From positions 62,001 to 126,000 of the forward strand of contig JAEUTG010000028.1 in NCBI GenBank assembly GCA_016788045.1: a stretch of DNA of 64,000 bases. The letters are read 5' to 3'. The notes under the pieces were generated by a model. That model did not search any database. It worked only from the letters and a program-made list of their open reading frames with translations, and was not told the origin of the DNA. Below are positions 36,008-44,412 of the stretch, piece after piece. Numbering within the stretch: position 1 is the stretch's first letter; each line of letters opens with the position of its first letter. Origin of the DNA: Bacteroidales bacterium (GTDB lineage Bacteria > Bacteroidota > Bacteroidia > Bacteroidales > Lentimicrobiaceae). The position numbers and the translations under genes were made by a program.

Positions 36008-36751
36008 ATGTCAGGACACAATAAATGGTCAACCATCAAGCGTAAAAAAGGAGCTCTTGATGCCAAACGTTCAAAAATTTTCTCCAGAATCATTAAAGAA
36101 ATAACTGTTGCCGTGAAGGAAGGGGGCCCTGATCCGGACGGGAATCCAAGGCTGAGGCTGGCCATTTCCAATGCCAAAGGAGCCAGTATGCCCAAGGAGA
36201 ACATCACCAGGGCAATCAACAAAGGATCAGAAAAAGACGGTTCAAACTATATTGAAGCTACCTACGAAGGATATGCCCCTCACGCCGTTGCAATTTACAT
36301 AGAGTGTACAACCGACAACCAGCAGCGCACCATTTCAAATATCCGCTCTTATTTCAACAAGTTTGGCGGCAACCTGGGCACCAATGGTTCTCTGGCCTTC
36401 CTGTTTGACCGAAAAGGTGTTTTTACTATCCCAAAGGGCACCATAGACCTTGACGCGTTTGAGATGGAGGTAATTGATGCCGGAGCCGAAGACATTCAGG
36501 TAGAGGATGACATTATCACAATTTCCACGGCCATGGAGGACTTTGGTTCGATGCTCAGAAAGCTGGAAGAAATGAAAATCGAACCAGAAAACGCTGAACT
36601 TCAGAGAATTCCCAAAGACACTGTTAAGCTGGACAAAGAATCTGCCAGAAAAGTCCTGAAGCTGATTGATTTGTTTGAAGATGATGATGACATCTCCAAT
36701 GTGTTTCACAACCTCGAAATCCCCGAGGAGATGATGGAAGACGCTGATTGA
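36008..36751 (+). CDS. YebC/PmpR family protein
   Basis: A 247-residue YebC-family protein. The N-terminal signature GHNKWSTIKRKKGALDAKRSKIFSRI is canonical. The three-domain layout is complete, with the GTNGSLAFLFDRKG central motif. YebC proteins have been described as transcriptional regulators and more recently as translation factors acting on ribosomes at proline-rich stretches; which applies here is unknown. It stands alone, with a terminator before and after. Confidence 0.94.
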   Translation: MSGHNKWSTIKRKKGALDAKRSKIFSRIIKEITVAVKEGGPDPDGNPRLRLAISNAKGASMPKENITRAINKGSEKDGSNYIEATYEGYAPHAVAIYIECTTDNQQRTISNIRSYFNKFGGNLGTNGSLAFLFDRKGVFTIPKGTIDLDAFEMEVIDAGAEDIQVEDDIITISTAMEDFGSMLRKLEEMKIEPENAELQRIPKDTVKLDKESARKVLKLIDLFEDDDDISNVFHNLEIPEEMMEDAD

Positions 36752-36765
36752 GAAGAACCCTACTA

Positions 36766-36807
36766 AAAAGCAAAAGGCTGCCGGATAACAGGCAGCCTTT
36801 TGCTTTT
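36766..36807. terminator. Bidirectional terminator between yebC and ackA
   Basis: AAAAGCAAAAGGCTGCC (36766-36782) and its perfect inverse (36791-36807) form a 17-bp stem with loop GGATAACA. The A-rich and T-rich ends serve both converging transcripts. Confidence 0.85.
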
Positions 36808-36822
36808 AAGTACCAACAGGAA

Positions 36823-38028
36823 TCAGTCCAGCGATGTTACAATCTCGTGGGTATCCATGGCAATGACCAGCTCTTCGTTGGTAGGGACAACCATGACGGT
36901 TACCCTGGAGTCGGGTGTTGAGAGAATAGCCTCTTTTCCACGCAGTCCGTCGTTTTTCGTCTGATCGAACATAAGGCCCATATATTCCATGTCTTTGGTA
37001 GTCAGGTATCGTGTAACGGAGTCGTTTTCTCCGACACCGCCGGTAAACACGATCAGATCGACCCCTCCCATGGCAGCGGCATAGGCTCCGATGTATTTTC
37101 TGATCCGGTAATAGTACATTTCGAGGGTTACCTTTGCGCGTTGATTTCCCTGTTCGGCTGCTTTTTCAACATCGCGCATATCCGATGAGACTCCGGAAAC
37201 GCCCAGCATCCCACTGTGTTTGTTCACGAGTGTATTGGCAATGGGCACATCAATTTCTTCCTTGTTGATGATCTGGATAAAAGCCCCGATGTCAAGGTCA
37301 CCGGTACGGGTACCCATCATCAGGCCTTCAATCGGGGTCATACCCATGGAGGTATCAAGAGATTTCCCGTTTTTGATGGCAGCTACCGAGGCGCCATTGC
37401 CCAGGTGGCAGGTGATGATCTTAAGGTCTTCGGGTTGTTTCCCAAGGATTTCAGCCGCCCTTTTCGAAACATATCGGTGCGAGGAGCCATGGAAACCATA
37501 CCTGCGGATTTTGTGCTTCTCATAGAGAGAGTATGGGATACCGTATAAATAAACGAAATCGGGCATGGTCTGGTGAAATGCTGTATCGAAAACGCCAACC
37601 TGGGGCACTTCGGGCAGCAGCTTTGTAATGGAGTAGATGCCTTTGAGATTGGGCGGATTGTGCAGGGGGGCCAGATCGATACATTCCTCCAGGGCGTTGA
37701 TTACTTCCCCGGTGATGTATACACTGCCATTAAACTTTTCACCGGCATGAACCACTCTGTGTCCGACAGCCTGAATTTCCTCAAGATTACGGATACTTCC
37801 GTATTTTTCACTGATCAGAATCCCCAGGAGGTATTCAATACCGGCTTGATGATCAAGGATTTCCCCTTCAAGTTTAACTTCCGTGCCATCGTTACGTGAA
37901 TGCTTGATCAGTGATCCTTTCAGCCCGATTTTATCAACCAGACCTTTTGCCAGCACCTCCTGAGAAGGCATTTCGAAGAGCTGGTATTTAATTGATGAAC
38001 TTCCACAGTTCAGTACGACTATTTTCAT
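36823..38028 (-). CDS. ackA: Acetate kinase
   Basis: A 401-residue enzyme that transfers phosphate between acetyl phosphate and ADP, yielding ATP and acetate. It opens with the phosphate-1 motif MKIVVLNCGSSSIKYQLF and has VGHRVVHAGEKF, HNPPNLKGI, HLGNGASVAAI and MGTRTGDLD, plus adenosine-binding GGVGEND. Length is normal. It is the last gene of a pta-hbd-ackA run and is followed by a shared terminator. With pta it forms the acetate overflow or ATP-generating branch from acetyl-CoA, consistent with fermentative growth. Confidence 0.96.
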   Translation of the reverse strand: MKIVVLNCGSSSIKYQLFEMPSQEVLAKGLVDKIGLKGSLIKHSRNDGTEVKLEGEILDHQAGIEYLLGILISEKYGSIRNLEEIQAVGHRVVHAGEKFNGSVYITGEVINALEECIDLAPLHNPPNLKGIYSITKLLPEVPQVGVFDTAFHQTMPDFVYLYGIPYSLYEKHKIRRYGFHGSSHRYVSKRAAEILGKQPEDLKIITCHLGNGASVAAIKNGKSLDTSMGMTPIEGLMMGTRTGDLDIGAFIQIINKEEIDVPIANTLVNKHSGMLGVSGVSSDMRDVEKAAEQGNQRAKVTLEMYYYRIRKYIGAYAAAMGGVDLIVFTGGVGENDSVTRYLTTKDMEYMGLMFDQTKNDGLRGKEAILSTPDSRVTVMVVPTNEELVIAMDTHEIVTSLD

Positions 38029-38055
38029 TGTTGTATTTTGCTAAGGTTAAAACAG

Positions 38056-39024
38056 CTATTCGCGCCCCAGGTTGGTGATCGATCCGGTCTTTGTGATTTT
38101 CCGGCCATTCCTGTAAAGATAAAACCCCTCTCCAACCCTACGGCCAAGCAGGTTCGCCCTCACCATCCTTTTCAATACCGGTGATGGCTTGTATTTGGTT
38201 TCTCCAAATTCTACATACAGGTTTTCCATCCATTTAAGCACTTTGTCGAGTCCGATTTTGTCAGCCATTTCAAAAGGCCCAAGCTGAAGTCCGGAAGTTT
38301 CCTTCATGGTTTCGTCGATATCTGAGACGGTTGCCACACCTTCCATGAGGATTTCACAGGCTTCGTTAATCAGGGGAACCAGCATACGGGTACTGATATT
38401 TCCTGATGATTCGTTCACATTGACAAGCTTCTTACCGATAAGTAAAGCAAGTTTGCTCACCATGGCATAGGTAACATCATTGGTATACACCGACCTTACA
38501 GCCTCAATAATCTTTACTTTACCGACCGGCGAAAAGAAGTGCAGTCCCATGGCCCTTTCAGGTAGTCTGAGTACCGATGAGATTTCAGAGATCATCAGGG
38601 TGGCAGTATTTGAGACGATGATCGCATCGGGCTGTACCACGGCCTCTATTTTCCGGAAGATTTCCTGGCGCAGCTCAAGGCTGGTACCCTTCTTCTTAGA
38701 ATTTACAGTTTCAAAAACAATCTCGCAATCGCTTAACTCTGAATAATCGGTTGAGCCTTTGATCCGGGAAAGTATTAACTTTTTCTCTCCACCTGTGAGG
38801 CCCCATTTGCTTATCCGGTCGTCGAGCTGAGCTTCAATGCGACGGAGTACTTCAGCCACACGGTCTTCACTGATATCAATAAAAACAACTTCAATTCCCG
38901 ACTGGCTCATCAACACGGTGATTTCCTGACCCATTGTACCGCAGCCCACCACACCGACTTTCTGGAGGGAGCCTTTGGAGTGCATGGTTTTTCCCAGGCT
39001 GAAATCTTCTAAACGTTCTGACAT
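38056..39024 (-). CDS. 3-hydroxyacyl-CoA (3-hydroxybutyryl-CoA) dehydrogenase
   Basis: A 322-residue NAD(P)-dependent dehydrogenase. After a 22-residue tail comes the Rossmann motif VGVVGCGTMGQEITVLMSQSG. The catalytic His-Glu region reads GLHFFSPVGKVKIIE, and the C-terminal dimer domain contains LIGKKLVNVNESSGNISTRMLVPLINEA with GLQLGPFEMADKIGLDK. It interconverts acetoacetyl-CoA and 3-hydroxybutyryl-CoA, or longer homologues. It sits between pta and ackA, 27 bases from each, so it is co-transcribed with the acetate branch; other butyrate or beta-oxidation genes are not in the window. Confidence 0.88.
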   Translation of the reverse strand: MSERLEDFSLGKTMHSKGSLQKVGVVGCGTMGQEITVLMSQSGIEVVFIDISEDRVAEVLRRIEAQLDDRISKWGLTGGEKKLILSRIKGSTDYSELSDCEIVFETVNSKKKGTSLELRQEIFRKIEAVVQPDAIIVSNTATLMISEISSVLRLPERAMGLHFFSPVGKVKIIEAVRSVYTNDVTYAMVSKLALLIGKKLVNVNESSGNISTRMLVPLINEACEILMEGVATVSDIDETMKETSGLQLGPFEMADKIGLDKVLKWMENLYVEFGETKYKPSPVLKRMVRANLLGRRVGEGFYLYRNGRKITKTGSITNLGRE

Positions 39025-39050
39025 TTTTAATGGTTTATTATGAATGATTC

Positions 39051-40058
39051 TTATTTACTTTCACCACTGGCCTGGGTTGCTGTGATAGCAATCAGGTTCA
39101 CAATATCGCTCACCGAACAACCACGCGAGAGGTCGTTGATGGGCGCTGCCATTCCCTGCAAAACAGGTCCGATGGCCTCGGCACCAGCCAGACGCTGAAC
39201 AAGTTTGTAAGCGATGTTTCCGCTTTCAAGGCTTGGAAAAACCAGTACATTGGCTTTACCAGCTATCTGGCTTCCGGGGGCTTTGTGCATTCCGACCGAT
39301 TCAACAATGGCCGCATCTGCCTGCAATTCGCCATCAATCTGCAGCCAGGGCGCTTTTTCACGGGCAATGCGGGTTGCCTCAACCACTTTATCACACAAAA
39401 CATGTTTTGCACTTCCCCGTGTGGAAAAACTGAGCATTGCAACCCGGGGTTCAATGCCGGCAATAGACATGGCTGTCAATGCAGTGGAAACAGCAATTTC
39501 GGCAAGTTCCGAGGCAGTGGGATCAGGATGCACGGCACAATCGGCAAATACAAGGATATTTCCCGGTACATAAGGATTGTCTTTAAAGATCATAAAGAAA
39601 GCTCCTGAAACAACAGAAATACCGGGGAGTGTCTTCACTATCTGAAAAGCAGGTCTTAATACATTACCGGTGGCATTCATGGCACCGGCAACTTCGCCGT
39701 CGGCTTCACCGGTTTTGATGAGCAGGGTAGCAAGATAAAGCGGATCTTCGGTCAGCTGCATGGCTTCTTCCATGCTGATTCCCTTTGATTTACGTATTTC
39801 AAAAAGCAGGGTTGCGAGCTTTTCTTTGTCAGGATTGTTCTGAGGGTCAATAATCCGGGCATTGCGGATGAACTGAAGCCCGAACTGATGCGATTTTTGT
39901 TCGATTTCCGCTTTATTTCCGATCAGAATTATCCGGGCAATATTCTCCTTGAGGACGAAATCTGCTGCTTTCAGGGTTCTTTCTTCGGTTCCTTCGGGGA
40001 GAACAATACATTTTGATAAGCGTTGCGCATTCTCACGAATGCTTTGCATGAGCGACAT
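39051..40058 (-). CDS. pta: Phosphate acetyltransferase
   Basis: A 335-residue PTA_PTB-family enzyme of the short form (no N-terminal DRTGG domain). It converts acetyl-CoA and phosphate to acetyl phosphate for the downstream acetate kinase. Family motifs include GEADGEVAGAMNATGNVLRPAFQ, CAVHPDPTASELAEIA, MLSFSTRGSAKH and NVLVFPSLESGNIAYKLVQRL. First gene of the pta-hbd-ackA operon, behind a TAAATTTG box at 40107-40114. Confidence 0.94.
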   Translation of the reverse strand: MSLMQSIRENAQRLSKCIVLPEGTEERTLKAADFVLKENIARIILIGNKAEIEQKSHQFGLQFIRNARIIDPQNNPDKEKLATLLFEIRKSKGISMEEAMQLTEDPLYLATLLIKTGEADGEVAGAMNATGNVLRPAFQIVKTLPGISVVSGAFFMIFKDNPYVPGNILVFADCAVHPDPTASELAEIAVSTALTAMSIAGIEPRVAMLSFSTRGSAKHVLCDKVVEATRIAREKAPWLQIDGELQADAAIVESVGMHKAPGSQIAGKANVLVFPSLESGNIAYKLVQRLAGAEAIGPVLQGMAAPINDLSRGCSVSDIVNLIAITATQASGESK

Positions 40059-40106
40059 TGTAGCTATAATTTAGTATTGGTGAAAAGTTTGATAAGCTGT
40101 GGGGTG

Positions 40107-40114
40107 CAAATTTA
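40107..40114 (-). promoter_or_regulatory. -7 box of pta-hbd-ackA
   Basis: TAAATTTG on the minus strand, 48 bases before the pta start. The remaining 200 bases up to the divergent DUF4271 gene hold no other clear element besides its own promoter. Confidence 0.5.
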
Positions 40115-40292
40115 GAACTAAATACGCGGACCTCCTATTCATTTAAGGACAATATTTATCAAATGCCGCAAGGCCCGGCAAAAGTTAACACAAATGGGGT
40201 CAGAAAACACAGGCGGTTGGCTGGAACAGAAGCTGAGAACTGGTTTTCGGGGGCTGATCATAAGGACATACAAAATGCACCTGAAAAAGAAT

Positions 40293-40300
40293 TAATTTTG
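40293..40300 (+). promoter_or_regulatory. -7 box of the DUF4271 gene, eight bases from the ATG
   Basis: TAATTTTG, exact match to TAnnTTTG, ends at 40300; the ATG is at 40309. The transcript would have at most a few untranslated bases. Confidence 0.5.
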
Positions 40301-40308
40301 CAGGCACC

Positions 40309-41238
40309 ATGAAGACCACTGTTATCGGCACCCAGGATTTGAATTTTTTTTTCAGGCCATCAACACCTGAATCTATCCCTGTTGCTGATACCACCAAAGA
40401 TTACAGTTTCTTCCTTTCTGACAGCCTGAACCAGAAACTACCTGATTCAACATTCAGATTTGAACTGAAAACCATTGTTTTACCTGACACTGTCACTTCT
40501 GCTGAAACAAAGAAAACAGTGAAACCCGACAGGCAATCTGTATTTTCGCCATTGAACAAAAAGACCGGTGAGATCACCCCGACAGCCAGATATGCTGAAA
40601 ATTATGACTGGCTGACGGCACTCTTTATGGTTTGTCTGATATTGATTGCCTGGATCCGTTACTACTACAGCCGGAGGATCAAGCAGCTTTTCAGGGCCGT
40701 CATCAGCAGACACAATGTGAACCAGCTGATCCGTGACGGAAATCTTGCGGAAGAAAGGCTAACCCCTGCGCTGGCATTGATTTACCTGAGCAGCTTATCT
40801 GTAGTAATCTGGCAATATGGTCATTCACAACTCAGCGGGTTGCTGAACCTGCCGCGGCAATGGATGCCGTTTCTGGTAATCGTTGTTACGATCAGCCTGC
40901 TCTGGGTGTTGAAGTTGTTGGTGATCAGGCTGACCGGATATATTTTCAGAACCAGGCAGGACATTTCAGAACTGATTCTCACCAACCTGATTTTCAGCGG
41001 GCTGTCAGGGTTAATAACATTACCGTTTGTAATTGCCGGGTTTTACAGCGGAAACATGCTTCTGTTAAAGATTGCAGGAATCATTATTCTGTCATTTATT
41101 ATGCTGCGGTTTATCAGAAGTCTGCTTGTTGGATTATCAGCGCAAACGTTTTCGGCTGTCTATTTATTTTTGTATCTTTGCACCCTCGAAATTTTACCAC
41201 TGCTTTTCTTGTACCGGTTTAGCTTAGTTATTAACTAA
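40309..41238 (+). CDS. DUF4271 domain membrane protein
   Basis: A 309-residue Bacteroidota-specific membrane protein. A polar N-terminal 100 residues is followed by about six hydrophobic helices. The DUF4271 signature is visible at NYDWLTALFMVCLILIAWIR followed by YYSRRIKQLFRAVISRHNVNQLIRDGN. Its function is unknown. It precedes hemD, rnpA and yidD, an order common in Bacteroidota. It starts almost directly at its promoter. Confidence 0.85.
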   Translation: MKTTVIGTQDLNFFFRPSTPESIPVADTTKDYSFFLSDSLNQKLPDSTFRFELKTIVLPDTVTSAETKKTVKPDRQSVFSPLNKKTGEITPTARYAENYDWLTALFMVCLILIAWIRYYYSRRIKQLFRAVISRHNVNQLIRDGNLAEERLTPALALIYLSSLSVVIWQYGHSQLSGLLNLPRQWMPFLVIVVTISLLWVLKLLVIRLTGYIFRTRQDISELILTNLIFSGLSGLITLPFVIAGFYSGNMLLLKIAGIIILSFIMLRFIRSLLVGLSAQTFSAVYLFLYLCTLEILPLLFLYRFSLVIN

Positions 41239-41292
41239 CAATCAGTTAACGTCAAAAAAGCAGCATTCGTTGAATTTAAACAGTTAAGAAAA

Positions 41293-42051
41293 TTGAAAAT
41301 CAAGAATGTACTGATCTCGCAGCCTAAGCCGGCCGATCTGGAAAAATCACCTTACGGCGACATCATCAGGAAATACCAGCTGAACGTTGATTTCTATAAA
41401 TTCTTTAAAATTGAAGGCTTAAGTTCAATTGATTTCAGAAAGGAAAACAAAGTCAGGCTTACCGATTTTTCAGCAGTAATATTTACGAGCAAGCACAGTG
41501 CTGATCATTTTTTCAGACTGGCATCTGAGCTCAGGACGGAAATACCAGAAACCATGAAGTATTTCTGTTCTTCCGAGGCAACTGCCTATTATCTTCAGAA
41601 ATACATTCAATACCGTAAACGTAAGATTTTTTTCAGTGGACAGGAACTACACGATCTGGTAGATGTGATGCGTAAACACAAAACAGAGAAGTACCTGTTG
41701 CCATGCAGTGCTGAAGCAAACAATGAGCTTTCTGATCTGCTTGACCAGCACAAGATTACCTATTCAAAGGCAACCATGTACCGCACTGTTTCGGAAGATA
41801 TGTCGTTTCTCGACCTCAGCAAATATGACCTGCTGGTCTTTTTCAGTCCTTCCGGAATAAAATCGTTGTTCAGAAATTTTCCTGACTTCGTACAGGGAGA
41901 GAAAGCCATTGGTGTTTTCGGCCCAACCACTGCCACGGCAGCCAGAGAGGCCGGGTTAACCATCACGATTGAAGCACCCTCTGCAAACGCCCCATCAATG
42001 GCTAAAGCCATTGAACAACACCTGGCGATCTGCAACAAAAACAGCAAGTGA
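41293..42051 (+). CDS. hemD: Uroporphyrinogen-III synthase
   Basis: A 252-residue HemD-family protein that closes hydroxymethylbilane into uroporphyrinogen III for heme and siroheme. The sequence begins KIKNVLISQPKPADLEKSPYGD, the usual Bacteroidota N-terminus. It appears to use a TTG start at 41293, since no in-frame ATG precedes the conserved segment. The two alpha/beta lobes are recognisable, with AVIFTSKHSADHFF and the C-terminal DLLVFFSPSGIKSLF and VFGPTTATAAREAGL, the phosphate/substrate motif of the family. Weakly conserved family, but context agrees. Confidence 0.87.
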   Translation: MKIKNVLISQPKPADLEKSPYGDIIRKYQLNVDFYKFFKIEGLSSIDFRKENKVRLTDFSAVIFTSKHSADHFFRLASELRTEIPETMKYFCSSEATAYYLQKYIQYRKRKIFFSGQELHDLVDVMRKHKTEKYLLPCSAEANNELSDLLDQHKITYSKATMYRTVSEDMSFLDLSKYDLLVFFSPSGIKSLFRNFPDFVQGEKAIGVFGPTTATAAREAGLTITIEAPSANAPSMAKAIEQHLAICNKNSK

Positions 42052-42112
42052 TTGCCGGTCAGTGTATCAGCAGTCAGCAGGATCAGCTTTTATTTACCGA
42101 CAGTCCGGTTTA

Positions 42113-42496
42113 ATGCATACATTCAGGAAGCAGGAACATTTGTGCGGTATACCAGAGATTCAGCATCTTTTTAAGGATGGCAATCCGATTTTTAAACACC
42201 CAGTAAAACTTCTATGGCTTCCAGGCAACTGGACGGGAAAGCCATCGGTCAAACTCCTGGTTTCTGTCCCGAAAAGGAATTTTAAAAAAGCTACGGACAG
42301 AAATTATATAAAACGCTTGCTGAGAGAGCTTTACAGAACAAACAAAACGATTCTGACTCAGCATATGGGAGAGAAAAATCTGATGCTGGCACTGGTGTAT
42401 GCCGGAAAGGAAATACCGGAATTCAAATCACTGGAAAGTATAATAATTAACCTGTTCGAACGTTTAATCACAGAATATGAAAAAACTTCTTGCTAA
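42113..42496 (+). CDS. rnpA: Ribonuclease P protein component
   Basis: A 127-residue basic protein that assists the RNA subunit in 5' maturation of tRNAs. The start is at 42113 ([12 protein letters not shown]); the longer frame from 41969 overlaps hemD in another frame and is not credible. The RNR signature is present as [19 protein letters not shown], and SVPKRNF is typical. The 3' end overlaps yidD by 20 bases, the classic rnpA-yidD arrangement. Confidence 0.93.
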   Translation: MHTFRKQEHLCGIPEIQHLFKDGNPIFKHPVKLLWLPGNWTGKPSVKLLVSVPKRNFKKATDRNYIKRLLRELYRTNKTILTQHMGEKNLMLALVYAGKEIPEFKSLESIIINLFERLITEYEKTSC

Positions 42497-42698
42497 CATA
42501 CTGATCGGGTTGATCCGGGTTTACCAGGGAGCGATTTCACCCTATCTTCCCCCTTCGTGCAGGTATACACCAACCTGTTCGGCATATGGCATTGAAGCAC
42601 TGAAAAAACACGGCCCTTTCAAGGGTGGCTGGTTAACCATAAAACGGGTTTTGTCGTGCAACCCATGGGGAGGTAGCGGATATGATCCCGTACCATGA
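42477..42698 (+). CDS. yidD: Membrane protein insertion efficiency factor YidD
   Basis: A 73-residue protein that helps the YidC insertase. The signature [20 protein letters not shown] and [19 protein letters not shown] is complete, including the conserved cysteines. It overlaps rnpA at the 5' side and the next gene at the 3' side (ATGA at 42695-42698). No yidC lies in the window. Confidence 0.95.
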   Translation: MKKLLANILIGLIRVYQGAISPYLPPSCRYTPTCSAYGIEALKKHGPFKGGWLTIKRVLSCNPWGGSGYDPVP

Positions 42699-44404
42699 AT
42701 CACCTTAATTCATTAAACCATTCAGTAATGAAACAACTATACACCCTTCTCCTTGGCCTGACAATTACCTTATCAGTTAATCTCCACATTTCAGCCCAGG
42801 AATCCTCAGATTTCGAGATCTCCAAAAATCTTGACATCTTCGCCACCCTCTGCAAAGAGCTGAACAACAATTATGTTGACGAGCTCAACTACAGCGATCT
42901 GATCAAGACAGGCATTGATGCCATGCTCGACAAACTGGATCCTTATACCGTTTATATTTCGGAAGCCGACATTGAGGATTATGCATTTATGACTACCGGG
43001 CAGTACGGAGGCATCGGAGCCCTGATTCACAAACAAGGTGACTATGTTGTGGTTTCGGAGCCCTACAAAGACTCCCCTTCCATGAAAGCCGGACTAATCC
43101 CCGGAGACCGTATTCTGATGGTAAACGATAAGGATGCAAAGGGCAAATCGGTTAGCGATGTGAGTGCTGTCCTCAAGGGACAACCCGGAACAGCCGTGAA
43201 ACTGAAAATCAGGCGTGATGGAGAGAAATCACCCCTCGAGATCACGGTTATGCGGGAGAATGTATCAATACCGAATGTTGCTTATTCGGAAATGATCAAC
43301 GACAATACCGGTTATATCAAACTGACCGGATTTACCCAAAATTCCGGAAAGGAAGTGAAGGATGCGCTGATGAAACTTCGTGAAAATCCCGGATTTAAAG
43401 GTTTGATTATCGACCTGCGTGACAACGGCGGAGGACTAATGAATGAAGCGGTAAATATTGCCAACCTGTTCGTCAAGAAAGGTGAACTCATTGTAAGCAC
43501 CAAAGGCAAAACTCCCGACAGAAACAAATCGTACAAGACCTTTCTGCAAGCCATTGATACGGAAGTACCTATTGTGGTACTTGTTAACAATTACAGCGCT
43601 TCGGCTTCAGAAATTGTAGCCGGTGCCCTCCAGGATTTAGACAGGGCAGTGGTGATTGGTGAACGGACCTTTGGCAAAGGCCTGGTTCAGAATATAGTTC
43701 CGCTGAGTTACAATACCCAGATGAAAGTGACTGTTGCGAAATATTATATCCCCAGCGGACGCTGCATTCAGGCAATTGATTATGCCACCCACGACAGCCT
43801 GGGATTCCCGAGGCCCATTCCTGATTCACTGATCAATCAGTTCAAGACCCGGGCAGGCAGAATTGTTTACGATGGCGGTGGGATTACCCCTGACATCACG
43901 GCCCATGAAAATGAAGTCAGTAACATTGCTATCAGCCTGATTACCAAATACCTGATATTTGATTACGCAGGGAAATTCAAAAGGGATCATCCAACTATCC
44001 CTGACCCGCGGGAGTTTGCGATAACCGAAGACATTTACAATGATTTCGTTGCCTGGCTTCAGGACAAGGATTATGACTACAGCACCCGAAGTGAAAAGAT
44101 GCTTGCCGATCTGAAAAAGATCGCTGAAAAGGAGAAATACTACGAAGAACTGAAAAGTGAGTTTGAGCAGCTTGAATCAAAGATGCAACACAACAAACAG
44201 GCAGATCTCGTTAAGTTCAGTGAAGAAATAAAATCCCTGCTCAGGAATGAAATAGTATCAAGATACTACTTTCAGGAAGGCCGTATCAAAGCCTCTCTTA
44301 CGGAAGACAAAGAAATCAGGACGGCCATTGATATACTCTCAGATCAAAAAACCTATAAAGCAATCCTCGACGGCACAAGCAATCTTACCAACAACAAAAT
44401 CTGA
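42695..44404 (+). CDS. S41 family C-terminal processing peptidase
   Basis: A 569-residue exported serine protease of the CtpA/Prc type. A signal peptide follows the second Met (42728, [18 protein letters not shown]), which may be the true start; 42695 overlaps the yidD stop by four bases. The PDZ domain spans about residues 95-175 ([32 protein letters not shown]). The catalytic Ser-Lys dyad is in [16 protein letters not shown] and [12 protein letters not shown]-terminal helical region (about 455-560) closes the protein. Such proteases cleave or trim periplasmic and outer-membrane proteins. Last clear core gene of the DUF4271-hemD-rnpA-yidD run. Confidence 0.93.
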   Translation: MNHLNSLNHSVMKQLYTLLLGLTITLSVNLHISAQESSDFEISKNLDIFATLCKELNNNYVDELNYSDLIKTGIDAMLDKLDPYTVYISEADIEDYAFMTTGQYGGIGALIHKQGDYVVVSEPYKDSPSMKAGLIPGDRILMVNDKDAKGKSVSDVSAVLKGQPGTAVKLKIRRDGEKSPLEITVMRENVSIPNVAYSEMINDNTGYIKLTGFTQNSGKEVKDALMKLRENPGFKGLIIDLRDNGGGLMNEAVNIANLFVKKGELIVSTKGKTPDRNKSYKTFLQAIDTEVPIVVLVNNYSASASEIVAGALQDLDRAVVIGERTFGKGLVQNIVPLSYNTQMKVTVAKYYIPSGRCIQAIDYATHDSLGFPRPIPDSLINQFKTRAGRIVYDGGGITPDITAHENEVSNIAISLITKYLIFDYAGKFKRDHPTIPDPREFAITEDIYNDFVAWLQDKDYDYSTRSEKMLADLKKIAEKEKYYEELKSEFEQLESKMQHNKQADLVKFSEEIKSLLRNEIVSRYYFQEGRIKASLTEDKEIRTAIDILSDQKTYKAILDGTSNLTNNKI

Positions 44405-44412
44405 GACTGTTT

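Noticed and set aside
41969..42112. N-terminal extension of rnpA
   Set aside because: It overlaps hemD in another frame and carries no RnpA-like sequence before [10 protein letters not shown].
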